A stretch of DNA of 64,000 bases. Origin: Sediminibacterium sp. TEGAF015. Its GTDB lineage: Bacteria; Bacteroidota; Bacteroidia; Chitinophagales; Chitinophagaceae. The position numbers were made by a program, and so were the translations under genes. Positions 8,764-17,379 of the stretch are shown here, piece after piece (the stretch's first letter is position 1; each line of letters begins with the position of its first letter). The notes under the pieces were generated by a model. It was not told the DNA's origin, ran no database searches, and was given only the letters and a program-made list of their open reading frames with translations. The stretch is taken from the NCBI RefSeq assembly GCF_025997995.1, contig NZ_AP026683.1:620501-684500 (forward strand). The letters run 5' to 3'.

Positions 8764-10200
8764 TTATTGCCCTTGCCCCAGAGAGTAAGCTTGTTTCCCG
8801 TCAAAAGCATAAAGGTTCTCGGTTTTTATCACATCAATTCCGTTTTCATTGGCGGCTACTAATAATAAAGGGATTGCTGTTTTTGACATCTGTACACCTT
8901 CCTTTGGTTTAAATCTGCATCTCCAGTGATCTGTGCAAAAGGTTTCCTGAAAACCATCTGGCCATACTTTAATTCCTCTATTGGTTATCATGCTAAGTTG
9001 TATACCATCGTTAAATATGTTGTTCAGCAGTTTTGCCAGTTCATTGGCATCATGGCCATTCCAGTGTACAAAAAGATCTACTCCTTCTAATGTCTTTTCA
9101 GCTGCAGGTTTTCTTTTGTATTTCGGCAATGAAAGTGCTTCATTGTTGGCGTAGCTAACTGGTTTAAAAATGGATGGTAATTTCCCGAGATTGGCAATTA
9201 CTGCTTCAGCAAATGCCTTTGTTCCTACTTTCTGTTTGCTGATTCCCTCTTTATAAATATCATAAGTATGAATGCCATCTTCCAGTGTTTTTAACCAGGC
9301 ATTTTGTACTTTTTCTGCAACTGCGGTTTGCCCTATATGGTTAAGCATCATAATAGCACCCTGCAATAAACCGGAAGGATTGGCAACATCCTGACCAGCT
9401 CTTCTAGGCGCTGAACCATGAATAGCCTCGAACATGGCGCAGTCTTCTCCAATATTAGCGGATCCAGCAAGTCCAACTGATCCGGTAATTTGCGCAGCTA
9501 CATCACTGAGTACATCTCCATATAAATTAGGCATTACAATCACATCAAAAGCTTCTGGAGTATCTGCCATTTTTGCTGCACCTATGTCGATGATCCAGTG
9601 CTCATTTTCAATTTCCGGATATTCGCTGGCAATTTCATCAAACACTTTATGGAACAAGCCATCTGTTTGTTTCATGATATTGTCTTTGGTGAAGCAAGTA
9701 ACTTTTTTACGATTCTGTTGCTTGGCATATTCGAATGCGTAACGAATTATTTTTTCACATCCTGGTCTGCTAATTAATTTTAAACACTGAACCACTTCAT
9801 CCGTTTGTTGGTGTTCAATACCCGCGTATAAGTCTTCTTCGTTTTCACGAATAATCACAATGTCCATTACTGGATGCTTGGTGCTTACAAATGGATGTAA
9901 GCTCCTGCATGGTCTTACATTCGAGTATAATCCAAGAAATTTACGTGTGGTTACATTCAAGCTTTTGTACCCTCCTCCCTGTGGCGTTGTAATGGGTGCT
10001 TTAAGGAATATTTTATTTTTTCGGATGATATCCCAGGAATCAGCCGAAATGCCAGCTGAATTGCCTGCCAGATATACTTTTTCTCCTACTTCAATTTCCT
10101 CAATTTTTAATGCTGCTCCTGCTGCAAGAATGATTGATAAAGTGGCATCCATTATTTCAGGGCCAATGCCATCCCCCTTTGCTACCGTAATTGTTTTCAT
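8764..10200 (-). CDS. icd: Isocitrate dehydrogenase, long form with C-terminal extension
   Basis: Oxidises isocitrate to 2-oxoglutarate. The 478-residue protein starts with GDGIGPEI (residues 9-16) of the isocitrate/isopropylmalate dehydrogenase family. The substrate site shows Ser80 and Asn82 in YKSLNVTTRKF and arginines around 86-100. The metal-binding block is MPNLYGDVLSDVAA, and the cofactor loop is HGSAPRRAGQD. Two arginines replace the Lys-Tyr pair of the E. coli NADP enzyme, which may still favour NADP. About 130 residues follow the catalytic core, as in the Thermus-type enzyme. A second, unrelated-subfamily isocitrate dehydrogenase lies at 58.5-59.7 kb. Isopropylmalate dehydrogenase is unlikely given the extension and substrate motif. 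Confidence 0.88.
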   Translation of the reverse strand: MKTITVAKGDGIGPEIMDATLSIILAAGAALKIEEIEVGEKVYLAGNSAGISADSWDIIRKNKIFLKAPITTPQGGGYKSLNVTTRKFLGLYSNVRPCRSLHPFVSTKHPVMDIVIIRENEEDLYAGIEHQQTDEVVQCLKLISRPGCEKIIRYAFEYAKQQNRKKVTCFTKDNIMKQTDGLFHKVFDEIASEYPEIENEHWIIDIGAAKMADTPEAFDVIVMPNLYGDVLSDVAAQITGSVGLAGSANIGEDCAMFEAIHGSAPRRAGQDVANPSGLLQGAIMMLNHIGQTAVAEKVQNAWLKTLEDGIHTYDIYKEGISKQKVGTKAFAEAVIANLGKLPSIFKPVSYANNEALSLPKYKRKPAAEKTLEGVDLFVHWNGHDANELAKLLNNIFNDGIQLSMITNRGIKVWPDGFQETFCTDHWRCRFKPKEGVQMSKTAIPLLLVAANENGIDVIKTENLYAFDGKQAYSLGQGQ

Positions 10201-10240
10201 ACAAATGATTTTTACGGAGCAAATTTGGTGGGTTTACATG

Positions 10241-10287
10241 AATAGATTTTATTTATCTATTTGATGGTAAATATAAATATTATTTAT
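10241..10287. repeat. Two AT-rich inverted repeats upstream of the long icd
   Basis: AATAGAT and ATCTATT form arms at 10241-10247 and 10255-10261. ATAAAT and ATTTAT flank ATT at 10273-10287. Both lie between the icd start and the serine dehydratase stop, where the icd promoter should be. They could be regulator sites or chance in AT-rich DNA. Confidence 0.3.
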
Positions 10288-10302
10288 GTATTTGTAAAAG
10301 AG

Positions 10303-11733
10303 CTAGCATTCACTAAGGCCAAGTGGTACCTGAATAGCCAATCCCCCATCTGCTGTTTCCTTGTATTTACTATTCATGTCTAGTGCAGTATTCCACATGG
10401 TAGCGATTACTTTGTCCAAGCTAACCAATGCAAAATCTGGCGTACTTTGTAGTGCTAGTTGAGAAGCTGTGATAGCTTTAATGGCGCCCATTGTATTGCG
10501 TTCTATGCAGGGGATCTGAACCAAACCACCAATGGGGTCACAGGTTAAACCCAGGTGATGTTCCATGGCAATTTCAGCGGCCATTAGTGCTTGCTGCTGT
10601 GTTCCACCCATGCATTCTGTTAAAGCACCTGCGGCCATTGCGGAGGATACACCAATTTCTGCTTGACAACCACCCATTGCAGCTGATATGGTTGCTCCTT
10701 TTTTAAAGATGGATCCGATTTCAGATGCGGTTGACAAAAACTGAATGATTTTATCCTCATTGTTCCCCTCACAAAAAGCAATAAAGTACAATAGAACGGC
10801 TGGAATTACACCAGCTGCTCCATTGGTTGGAGCGGTAACAACCCTACCAAAAGAAGCGTTTTCTTCATTCACTGCCAATGCAAAACAACTTACCCAATCC
10901 AGAATATAATTAAAGGATTGTCCTCCATCCTGAATCGCCTTCAACCATTCATCAAAAGACTGATAAGAATGTCCTTTCATTAATTTTTTGTTCAATTCAA
11001 ATGCTCTTCTCCTGACTTGCAACCCGCCGGGAAGTTCTCCTTTGGTATGGCAGCCCCTATAAATACAGTCTCGCATAGTATGCCATATCTGCAATACGCC
11101 CTTTCTGGTTTCAGCTTCCGTTCTCCAAACATGTTCATTCTCCAGCACCATTTCATGAATTGACATGCCTGTCTTTCTGCACCAATGTAAAATGTCTGCA
11201 GCATTATTGGTGGGAAAGGGAAGATCAACAATTGTTTTTCCTGCTCCGGTTTCCTCTCCTTCCTTAACTACAAAACCACCCCCAATGGAATAATAGGTTT
11301 CACTGATTTGCGTTCCATCTTCAAAGCCAATTAAAAAGCTTAATCCATTTGGATGAAAGGGTAAGGATTCACTCGTTAAAAATAGCAGGTTGTCTTTGTA
11401 GGAAAATGGAATTAGGTGATTGCCTCCTAACAATAACTGATTGGCTGATTTGATTTGCTCAATAGTGGGATGAATGCTATTCACATCAACAGTTACCGGA
11501 TCTGCCGCTTGTAATCCCATTAAAACAGCTATATCGGTACCGTGCCCCTTTCCTGTTTTTGCAAGGGAACCATACAGTAAAATAGTTACTGTACTTACCT
11601 GTTTCAATTGGGATTTTTCCTGAATAGTTTCCAGACAACGCAAGGCTGCTCTCCAGGGGCCAAGTGTGTGTGAACTGGAAGGCCCAACCCCTATTTTAAA
11701 CATGTCAAATACAGAAATCGCTTCATGTGGCAT
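10303..11733 (-). CDS. sdaA: L-serine ammonia-lyase, iron-sulfur dependent
   Basis: Deaminates L-serine to pyruvate using a [4Fe-4S] cluster. The 476-residue single chain has [10 protein letters not shown] near residue 17, the substrate-binding signature of the beta region. Three cluster cysteines are Cys356 ([11 protein letters not shown]), Cys398 (CDPIGG) and Cys409 (QIPCIERN). Their spacings of 42 and 11 residues match those I remember for the crystallised Legionella enzyme. Alpha and beta parts are fused in one chain, as in E. coli SdaA. It diverges from the serine hydrolase gene across 39 bases containing an inverted repeat. Confidence 0.94.
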   Translation of the reverse strand: MPHEAISVFDMFKIGVGPSSSHTLGPWRAALRCLETIQEKSQLKQVSTVTILLYGSLAKTGKGHGTDIAVLMGLQAADPVTVDVNSIHPTIEQIKSANQLLLGGNHLIPFSYKDNLLFLTSESLPFHPNGLSFLIGFEDGTQISETYYSIGGGFVVKEGEETGAGKTIVDLPFPTNNAADILHWCRKTGMSIHEMVLENEHVWRTEAETRKGVLQIWHTMRDCIYRGCHTKGELPGGLQVRRRAFELNKKLMKGHSYQSFDEWLKAIQDGGQSFNYILDWVSCFALAVNEENASFGRVVTAPTNGAAGVIPAVLLYFIAFCEGNNEDKIIQFLSTASEIGSIFKKGATISAAMGGCQAEIGVSSAMAAGALTECMGGTQQQALMAAEIAMEHHLGLTCDPIGGLVQIPCIERNTMGAIKAITASQLALQSTPDFALVSLDKVIATMWNTALDMNSKYKETADGGLAIQVPLGLSEC

Positions 11734-11748
11734 GATGTAAAGTTAATT

Positions 11749-11770
11749 ATCAAATTTCATTAAGTTTGAT
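11749..11770. promoter_or_regulatory. Inverted repeat in the sdaA/serine hydrolase divergent gap
   Basis: ATCAAA at 11749-11754 and TTTGAT at 11765-11770 form a 6-base inverted repeat. TAAGTTTG at 11761-11768 also matches the -7 element but lies only four bases before the plus-strand ATG, which would make a nearly leaderless transcript. The shared 39-base gap makes it a candidate operator for both genes. Confidence 0.3.
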
Positions 11771-11772
11771 AA

Positions 11773-12999
11773 ATGAAGCATCTCTTTTTGTTAATTCTGC
11801 TTGTTATTTCTGGCTTGAATAGTACGGCATTGGCACAAAATTTTGATGCCGATAATCCCCTTCATCAGATTCTGCAAAAGCACCCTCAATTCTTTAAAAG
11901 AATCATGAATAGTCCTGATAGCTTTCGGGTACAGATTGTGTACACACAAATTAACAGGAATAAAAAGAACAAAGCCTCATTCAGAGAATTCAGTTACCGG
12001 TTGAATAACCAGGAATATTTTTACCCTGCAAGTACAGTTAAAATGCCCATTGCATTACTGGCACTTGAAAAAATTAATGAACTGGCAATCCCCGGATTAA
12101 CTATGAATAGCATCATGATAACAGACAGCGCTTCTGATGCACAGGATGTTGTTTACAACCAACCCAATACAATTGATGGGGCGCCTACGATTGCCAATTA
12201 TATCAAACAAATATTTCTGGTAAGTGATAATGATGCGTTTAACCGCTTGTATGAGTTCTTGGGGCCTGATTATATTCAACAAAAACTAAGGGCCAAAGGA
12301 TATCCTGATGCTATTATCCGTCATCGACTTCAGGTGAATAAAACATTGGAACAGCAATTGAACACCAATCCGGTTAAGTTTTATGATAGTTTAGGTAATC
12401 TTATTTACGAACAACCTGCACAGGCAAGCAAAGGGAAATTTGCTGCAACACCATTTGAATTGGGTAAGGGCTATATGAAAGGCGGGAAACTGGTTGAATT
12501 CCCCTTTTCTTTTTTAAATAAGAACAGAATATACTTGCAAGACCTGCATCATATTTTACAATCAGTCATTTTTCCGGAACGTACTAAAAAGAAAAGCCGT
12601 TTCAGGCTTTCCGAGGAAGATTATGCCTTTGTAAAAAAGTATATGCAGATATATCCGGGAGCATCTGATTCTCCTTCCTATGACACAAGTTATTATTACG
12701 ATACCTATTGTAAATTTTTATTACAGGGGTCTGAAAGAAAAACGCTTTTCCCGCAGGTGAAAATTTATAATAAAGTGGGTGATGCCTATGGATTCTTATT
12801 GGATGTTGCTTATGTAGTTGATGAGGTTAATCAGGTTGAATTTTTGTTAAGTGCTGTTATTTCCTGTAATACGGACGGTATATTCAATGACGATAAATAC
12901 GAATATGACTCCCTTGGTTTTCCGTTTATGCGTGACCTGGGAATAGCTATTTACAATAGTGAGTTAATGCGAAAAGGGAAATTGCCAATTATTAAGTAA
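11773..12999 (+). CDS. Exported class A beta-lactamase-fold serine hydrolase
   Basis: A 408-residue protein with a cleavable signal ending near ALAQ (residue 22). It carries the three active-site motifs of the penicillin-interacting enzymes: SxxK as Ser87-Thr-Val-Lys90, SDN at 151-153, and KVG at 334-336 in the place of KTG. The chain is some 100 residues longer than a true class A beta-lactamase, with an insertion between the SDN and KVG motifs, so hydrolysis of beta-lactams is not assured. It may be a periplasmic peptidase or esterase of the same fold. The Glu166-type omega-loop residue could not be placed with confidence. Confidence 0.75.
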   Translation: MKHLFLLILLVISGLNSTALAQNFDADNPLHQILQKHPQFFKRIMNSPDSFRVQIVYTQINRNKKNKASFREFSYRLNNQEYFYPASTVKMPIALLALEKINELAIPGLTMNSIMITDSASDAQDVVYNQPNTIDGAPTIANYIKQIFLVSDNDAFNRLYEFLGPDYIQQKLRAKGYPDAIIRHRLQVNKTLEQQLNTNPVKFYDSLGNLIYEQPAQASKGKFAATPFELGKGYMKGGKLVEFPFSFLNKNRIYLQDLHHILQSVIFPERTKKKSRFRLSEEDYAFVKKYMQIYPGASDSPSYDTSYYYDTYCKFLLQGSERKTLFPQVKIYNKVGDAYGFLLDVAYVVDEVNQVEFLLSAVISCNTDGIFNDDKYEYDSLGFPFMRDLGIAIYNSELMRKGKLPIIK

Positions 13000-13023
13000 A
13001 TTGTAGGCTTAAACTTTTTTTGA

Positions 13024-14214
13024 ATGGAATTGTCGTCTTTATTAAATCGTTTCAGTGAACCTGAAACCCTTAAAATGGCCAAATTGGGCCGTGAGCTACG
13101 TGCTAAAGGTATTGATGTAATTGATTTGAGTTTGGGTGAACCCGATTTTGACACCCCCCAACATATAAAAGATGCTGCAATAAAAGCTATTAACGATAAC
13201 TGGAGTCATTATACACCGGTTCCTGGTTTCTTAGATTTGCGGGAAGCAGTCTGTACAAAACTAAAAAGAGACAATAACCTTTCGTACACACCTGAACAAA
13301 TAGTTGTTTCAACAGGTGCTAAACAAAGTTTGGCCAATGCCATACTTGCTTTGGTTGATGAAGGTGATGAAGTAATTATCCCAACTCCCTATTGGGTAAC
13401 CTATTCAGAACTGGTAAAAATTGCCAGAGGTAAAGTTGTTGAAATCAGAACAAGCGTATCCAATAAATTCAAAGCAACACCTGAAGAAGTTGCAGCTGCC
13501 ATCACTCCGAAAACAAAAGTTTTTATGTTTTCTTCTCCCTGCAATCCTTCCGGAGCAGTGTATAGTAAGGAGGAACTGGCTGCATTGGTGAAAGTTTTTG
13601 AAAAGCATCCTGAAGTGATTATTCTCTCAGATGAAATTTATGAATACATCAATTTTGTTGGTAAGCATGAAAGTATTGCACAGTTTGAAGGAATCAAAGA
13701 CCGTGTGGTAGTCATTAATGGATTGAGTAAAGGCTTTGCTATGACAGGCTGGAGATTAGGCTATACTGCTTCTGCCACTCCTATTGCTAAAGCATTTGAA
13801 AAGCTACAGGGACAGTTCACTAGTGGTACCTGCTCAATTACTCAAAAAGCAGCTGTAGCGGCACTTACAGGGAATTTAGAACCCTCGCTGGATATGACTG
13901 CAGAGTTTACCAGACGCAGAACAAAAACACTTGAGCTCGTAAATGCTATACCAGGATTTACCTGCTTTGCACCAGAAGGAGCATTTTATGTTTTTCCTGA
14001 TGTAAGTTATTATTACGGTAAATCAAATGGAACTGAAACTATATCAAACGCTGCAGATTTCAGCATGTATTTATTAAATACAGCACATGTTAGTTCTGTG
14101 ATGGGGGATGCATTCGGTGAACCCAATTGCGTTCGTTTTTCTTTTGCCAACAGCATGGAAAACATTGAAAAAGCCTGGGGTAGAATTGCGGATGCACTTA
14201 GTAAACTATCCTAA
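13024..14214 (+). CDS. Aspartate aminotransferase, class I/II PLP-dependent
   Basis: Transfers the amino group between aspartate and 2-oxoglutarate, or acts on a related amino acid. The 396-residue protein has the fold-type I pattern: SLGEPDFDTP near residue 37, SSPCNPSGAVY in the middle, SDEIYEYI before the PLP site, and the Schiff-base Lys236 in LSKGFAMTGWRLGY. CVRFSFANS near the end carries the carboxylate-binding Arg. This arrangement fits the I-gamma (1b) aspartate aminotransferases common in Bacteroidota. Alternative specificity such as prephenate or alanine cannot be excluded. It sits 24 bases after the serine hydrolase and 12 before the methyltransferase, so the three may form one operon. 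Confidence 0.9.
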   Translation: MELSSLLNRFSEPETLKMAKLGRELRAKGIDVIDLSLGEPDFDTPQHIKDAAIKAINDNWSHYTPVPGFLDLREAVCTKLKRDNNLSYTPEQIVVSTGAKQSLANAILALVDEGDEVIIPTPYWVTYSELVKIARGKVVEIRTSVSNKFKATPEEVAAAITPKTKVFMFSSPCNPSGAVYSKEELAALVKVFEKHPEVIILSDEIYEYINFVGKHESIAQFEGIKDRVVVINGLSKGFAMTGWRLGYTASATPIAKAFEKLQGQFTSGTCSITQKAAVAALTGNLEPSLDMTAEFTRRRTKTLELVNAIPGFTCFAPEGAFYVFPDVSYYYGKSNGTETISNAADFSMYLLNTAHVSSVMGDAFGEPNCVRFSFANSMENIEKAWGRIADALSKLS

Positions 14215-14226
14215 TAACCCAGGGAA

Positions 14227-15180
14227 ATGGATCCAATAAAAGCCGAGATGTTTGTAAACCGGCTTACAAAAGTGTTTAAACACAAGAGTAAGTTGGCAAG
14301 AAGGCAACAAGTTTCCTGTTACCGTGTGTATGATCATGATTTACCCGAATTCCCTTTCAGCATTGAATTGTACGAAGATCAGTTGTATATAGCTGAATAC
14401 TTGCGTAGGCATGGAATGGAGGATGACGAGCATGAAGCCTGGATGAAGGAATGCAGACAAATGATTTCTGCTGTAATAGGTATTCCAGAAGATCTTATGC
14501 ATTTTAAGCTTCGGAAACGAATGAGTCATAAAGATGAGCAATACGAAAAAATAAATGAAGAAAAGGAATACCATACCGTATTAGAAGATGGATTAAAGTT
14601 TTTGGTAAACCTGAAAGATTATCTGGATACCGGACTTTTTCTGGATCATCGTATTACCAGAAAGATAGTCAGAAACAGTTGCACAAATAAAAGAGTATTG
14701 AATCTGTTTTGCTATACCGGATCCTTTTCTGTTTATGCGGCTGCTGGTGGAGCTTCTAATGTAACATCTGTTGATCTTTCCAAAACCTATCTTTCCTGGG
14801 CTGAGGACAATATGATCATCAATCTATTTAAAAATAAGACTGCCTTCCCATTTGTACATGCCGATGTAAAGCAATATCTCAAAACTTTGAAACCCAATAG
14901 TTTTGATTTAGTAATAATGGACCCTCCTACTTTCAGCAATAGTAAGCGGATGAAAGATATTCTGGATATTCAAAGAGACCATGCAGAATTAATAAACGAC
15001 GTACTGTCTGCTTTGTCACCGGGAGGACAACTGTATTTTAGCACTAATTTTGTTCGCTTTCAACTAGATAAGGATTCTATCCAATCAAATACTATTAAAG
15101 ATATTACCAAAGCTACTACCCCATTTGATTTTGAAGGAAAGCTTAAAAGATGGTGTTACCTGATTGAGAAGGATAAATAA
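14227..15180 (+). CDS. SAM-dependent rRNA methyltransferase, RlmK/RlmI-like
   Basis: Predicted 23S rRNA base methyltransferase of 317 residues. The SAM-binding motif I is VLNLFCYTGSFSVYAA near residue 158, and the catalytic motif IV is DPPTFSNSK with Asp232. The N-terminal 150 residues match the linker region of the RlmK half of E. coli RlmL (YRVYDHDLPEFPFSIELY, LFLDHRITR). It is therefore a free-standing RlmK-like enzyme with neither the RlmL half nor a PUA domain. RlmK makes m7G2069; whether this one hits the same base is inference. Its stop is three bases from the coaE stop on the other strand. Confidence 0.82.
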   Translation: MDPIKAEMFVNRLTKVFKHKSKLARRQQVSCYRVYDHDLPEFPFSIELYEDQLYIAEYLRRHGMEDDEHEAWMKECRQMISAVIGIPEDLMHFKLRKRMSHKDEQYEKINEEKEYHTVLEDGLKFLVNLKDYLDTGLFLDHRITRKIVRNSCTNKRVLNLFCYTGSFSVYAAAGGASNVTSVDLSKTYLSWAEDNMIINLFKNKTAFPFVHADVKQYLKTLKPNSFDLVIMDPPTFSNSKRMKDILDIQRDHAELINDVLSALSPGGQLYFSTNFVRFQLDKDSIQSNTIKDITKATTPFDFEGKLKRWCYLIEKDK

Positions 15181-15183
15181 CAA

Positions 15184-15762
15184 TCAACGGGAAAGTTCCT
15201 GGTGTATGGAGAGTATTTGGGGAATTAAAAGTGTCTGTTCATCGTTAATTACAACATAGTCGCATAGTTTCATTTTTATTGACTGAGTAATTTGATTTCC
15301 CATTCTTCCAATAACTTCATCTCTTGAAAGCCCGTCTCGTTGCATTACTCTATTTATTCGGATGCTATCCGGTGCATAAACGCCAATCATTTTATCCATT
15401 CCTTCTGCAGAACCTGATTCAAAAAATAATGCAGCTTCCTTAATTGTATAAGGAGCATTTTGTTTCTTGGCCCATGCTATGCCAGCAGCTATAGTTGCGG
15501 GATGCACAATGGTATTTAATACTTGCAATTGAAAAGGGTCATTAAAAACAATATTTGCTAAATAAGCCCTATTGAGTGTATTATTCTGATACGCTTCATC
15601 CCCGAAAGATTTAATGATGCTGGCTTTTACATCGGAGTCTTCCTGCATAATTTTTTTTGCCAAAGCATCTGCGTCCAATACAGGAACTCCTAAGCCGGCA
15701 AATATTTTTGATACCACTGATTTGCCACTCCCTATTCCACCTGTTAATCCTATACTTAGCAT
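15184..15762 (-). CDS. coaE: Dephospho-CoA kinase
   Basis: Last step of coenzyme A synthesis: phosphorylates the 3'-hydroxyl of dephospho-CoA. From the ATG at 15762 the protein is 192 residues, beginning MLSIGLTGGIGSGKS with the P-loop at once, as is normal for CoaE. The Asp of PVLDADALAKK and the VHPAT block also fit. An in-frame TTG at 15777 would add five residues but falls inside a terminator hairpin, so I rejected it. The U-tract of that hairpin directly abuts the ATG, leaving no room for a ribosome binding site. The gene converges with the methyltransferase with three bases between stops. Confidence 0.93.
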   Translation of the reverse strand: MLSIGLTGGIGSGKSVVSKIFAGLGVPVLDADALAKKIMQEDSDVKASIIKSFGDEAYQNNTLNRAYLANIVFNDPFQLQVLNTIVHPATIAAGIAWAKKQNAPYTIKEAALFFESGSAEGMDKMIGVYAPDSIRINRVMQRDGLSRDEVIGRMGNQITQSIKMKLCDYVVINDEQTLLIPQILSIHQELSR

Positions 15763-15792
15763 AAAAAAGTCCTGCAATTAATTTGCAGGACT
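15763..15792 (-). terminator. Terminator hairpin between yajC and coaE
   Basis: On the minus strand AGTCCTGCAA and TTGCAGGACT form a perfect 10-base stem with a 5-base loop, followed by a run of T that ends exactly at the coaE ATG. It lies 42 bases after the yajC stop. Confidence 0.8.
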
Positions 15793-15834
15793 AAAATTAA
15801 GGTTTAACGGGTATGCTTTACGCTCAAGCTTTTA

Positions 15835-16173
15835 TTATTTTTTCTCTTCTCCTGTTGTTTTATTAATTGCGGCAGTCCACTCCATACTTAACGCAGATTT
15901 TTCAATCTTTAGGTAGCTTCCCGGGGTTACTTCTAATTGCAATGTTCCGTCTTCGTTAATTTTATTAACTACTCCGTGAATTCCGGCAATGGTTACAATT
16001 TTATCACCTTTTTGAAGATTATCAATAAATTTCTTTTGCTCTTTTGCTTTTTTAGCTTGTGGTCTGATCATGAACAACCAGAAAACAAGAATGATGGCAC
16101 CCATCATAATCAATTGCACTGTACCACCCTGCTTTGGGTCGGCTGCTAAAAGGGTTAACACGTTTAATAACAT
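15835..16173 (-). CDS. yajC: Preprotein translocase subunit YajC
   Basis: Small inner-membrane partner of SecDF in the Sec translocase. The 112-residue protein has one transmembrane helix at about residues 18-36 (IMMGAIILVFWLFMIRPQ), followed by the typical RPQAKKAKEQKKF basic stretch and the soluble segment LQKGDKIVTIAGIHGVVNK. Size and motif order are those of YajC. It lies 36 bases downstream of nusB and upstream of coaE on the same strand, with a strong terminator after it. The fused secDF gene is only 5 kb away but on the other strand. Confidence 0.93.
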   Translation of the reverse strand: MLLNVLTLLAADPKQGGTVQLIMMGAIILVFWLFMIRPQAKKAKEQKKFIDNLQKGDKIVTIAGIHGVVNKINEDGTLQLEVTPGSYLKIEKSALSMEWTAAINKTTGEEKK

Positions 16174-16209
16174 AAAATAACTGTTTAAATGATTTGCAAA
16201 TAAAAGGAA

Positions 16210-17130
16210 TTACTTGAAACTAATTTTCTGGATTTTACCGTCGGCTACTAATTCTTTGTGAATATTATCTAAAATTCCATTTACGAACTGTCCGCTTTGT
16301 GGTGTACTGTATTCCTTTGCCAGATCTATATATTCGTTGATGGTAACTTTAGTGGGTATGGTTTCAAAATACAATAACTCGCATAATCCCATACGCATCA
16401 ATACCATGTCTAACTGGGCAATTCTTTCTGCATCCCAGTTTTTCAGTTTTGGTTTAATGAGCTCAGTACAATATTCTTTTTTACCAATAGCGGTGGTTAA
16501 TAAGGTTCTTGCAAATTCCCATTTGTCCGGGCTCATGATTTCATTGAACTTGATAGATTTAGGCTTCTGAATAAAGGTCAAAACCAATTGTTCCATCATT
16601 TCTGCGTCATCATCCCAATTATTAAAATACTCTTCAATGTGAGAAATGAAATCTTCATTAGGCAACATTAATTCACTGAAAATGATTTTGATGATTTCTC
16701 TTTCTTTTGATTTTTCCCTGCTTTCTTCTGTGATATAGGTTGCATAAACCGGATGATCGGTTAGTTTCTGGAAAACTTGTGCAACCAGGCTTTTATCTAC
16801 CATTTTTTCGGGGTGATCCTGTTCAAGGCAAGTTTGATAACCTTTGTTTTCAAGTAAATTCCAGATGAAATCGTTCCCTGCAATCTTGATATTAACGTTC
16901 AGGTCTGCTTTGCTTGGTAAATTCTTAGAAGCTCTTTTTTGGGCACTCGTTTCGGCATATCTGGCCACTTCTGCAATAAAATAGACAAGGTAGACAAACA
17001 GCGCTCGGCTTTTATCCATTTGCTTTTCTAATGTCTGTACAGGATTTTTAAACGAATTATTGGCATCCGCGGCTTCCATCATGTAGAGCAATTGCATCAC
17101 TTTAACGCGGATATTTCTTCTGCTGATCAT
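16210..17130 (-). CDS. nusB: Transcription antitermination factor NusB, long form
   Basis: RNA-binding factor that with NusE binds boxA in rRNA transcripts. The C-terminal ~140 residues are the NusB fold (LVLTFIQKPKSIKF to YIDLAKEYSTPQSGQFVNGILDNI), ending in the typical FVNGILD motif. The first ~160 residues are an extension that begins MISRRNIRVKVMQLLYM, itself resembling the NusB N-terminal helix, followed by acidic and basic helices. Standard NusB is about 140 residues; a roughly 300-residue form is common in Bacteroidota as far as I recall. A TAGCTTTG -7 match lies 25 bases upstream of the start. Confidence 0.88.
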   Translation of the reverse strand: MISRRNIRVKVMQLLYMMEAADANNSFKNPVQTLEKQMDKSRALFVYLVYFIAEVARYAETSAQKRASKNLPSKADLNVNIKIAGNDFIWNLLENKGYQTCLEQDHPEKMVDKSLVAQVFQKLTDHPVYATYITEESREKSKEREIIKIIFSELMLPNEDFISHIEEYFNNWDDDAEMMEQLVLTFIQKPKSIKFNEIMSPDKWEFARTLLTTAIGKKEYCTELIKPKLKNWDAERIAQLDMVLMRMGLCELLYFETIPTKVTINEYIDLAKEYSTPQSGQFVNGILDNIHKELVADGKIQKISFK

Positions 17131-17154
17131 TCAATAAGAGCTTTTAAAACGCTG

Positions 17155-17162
17155 CAAAGCTA
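17155..17162 (-). promoter_or_regulatory. -7 element (TAGCTTTG) for nusB
   Basis: Exact TAnnTTTG match on the minus strand, 24 bases upstream of the nusB start, in the divergent gap with groES. No clear -33 box. Confidence 0.4.
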
Positions 17163-17217
17163 AGCTATTTTGCCTATCCAGCCTGCAGAAATGCAACAAA
17201 GTGCAATTTTGGCATAT

Positions 17218-17340
17218 TGGCACTCCCTATTCAGACTATTTTATTCAGATTCTGACAACAAATTGATCTAATTCAGTGATTCCATCGTCTGAACTGAAAA
17301 ATTGACTTATTTATAGAAATGGCATAATTCTAGCTTATTG
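17218..17340 (+). promoter_or_regulatory. groES upstream control region with TCAGA repeats
   Basis: The 249-base gap between nusB and groES holds a perfect palindrome TCAGATTCTGA at 17245-17255. It also holds TCAGAC at 17231-17236 against GTCTGA at 17287-17292, and TTCAGT at 17273 against ACTGAA at 17293. TTGACT at 17302 with CATAAT at 17323 resembles a classical -35/-10 pair with a 15-base spacer. TTGGCACTC at 17218 is one base off a CIRCE half-site, but the partner half is missing. The function of the repeats is unknown. Confidence 0.35.
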
Positions 17341-17379
17341 GACAGTAAATTTTAAACAACTAACCAAAATTTATAACGT

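Noticed and set aside
9860..10264. A 134-residue plus-strand frame opposite the long icd
   Set aside because: It is antisense to well-conserved catalytic motifs and reads like a shadow frame.
15763..15777. TTG start for coaE giving MQDFF
   Set aside because: The codon lies in the terminator stem, and CoaE proteins begin right at the P-loop.
17220..17235. Sigma-54 promoter near TGGCAC
   Set aside because: TGGCAC is followed after five bases by ATTCA rather than TTGCA, so the -12 element is missing.
17218..17244. CIRCE operator upstream of groES
   Set aside because: TTGGCACTC is one base from the left half, but nine bases later there is no GAGTGCTAA, so the dyad is not present.
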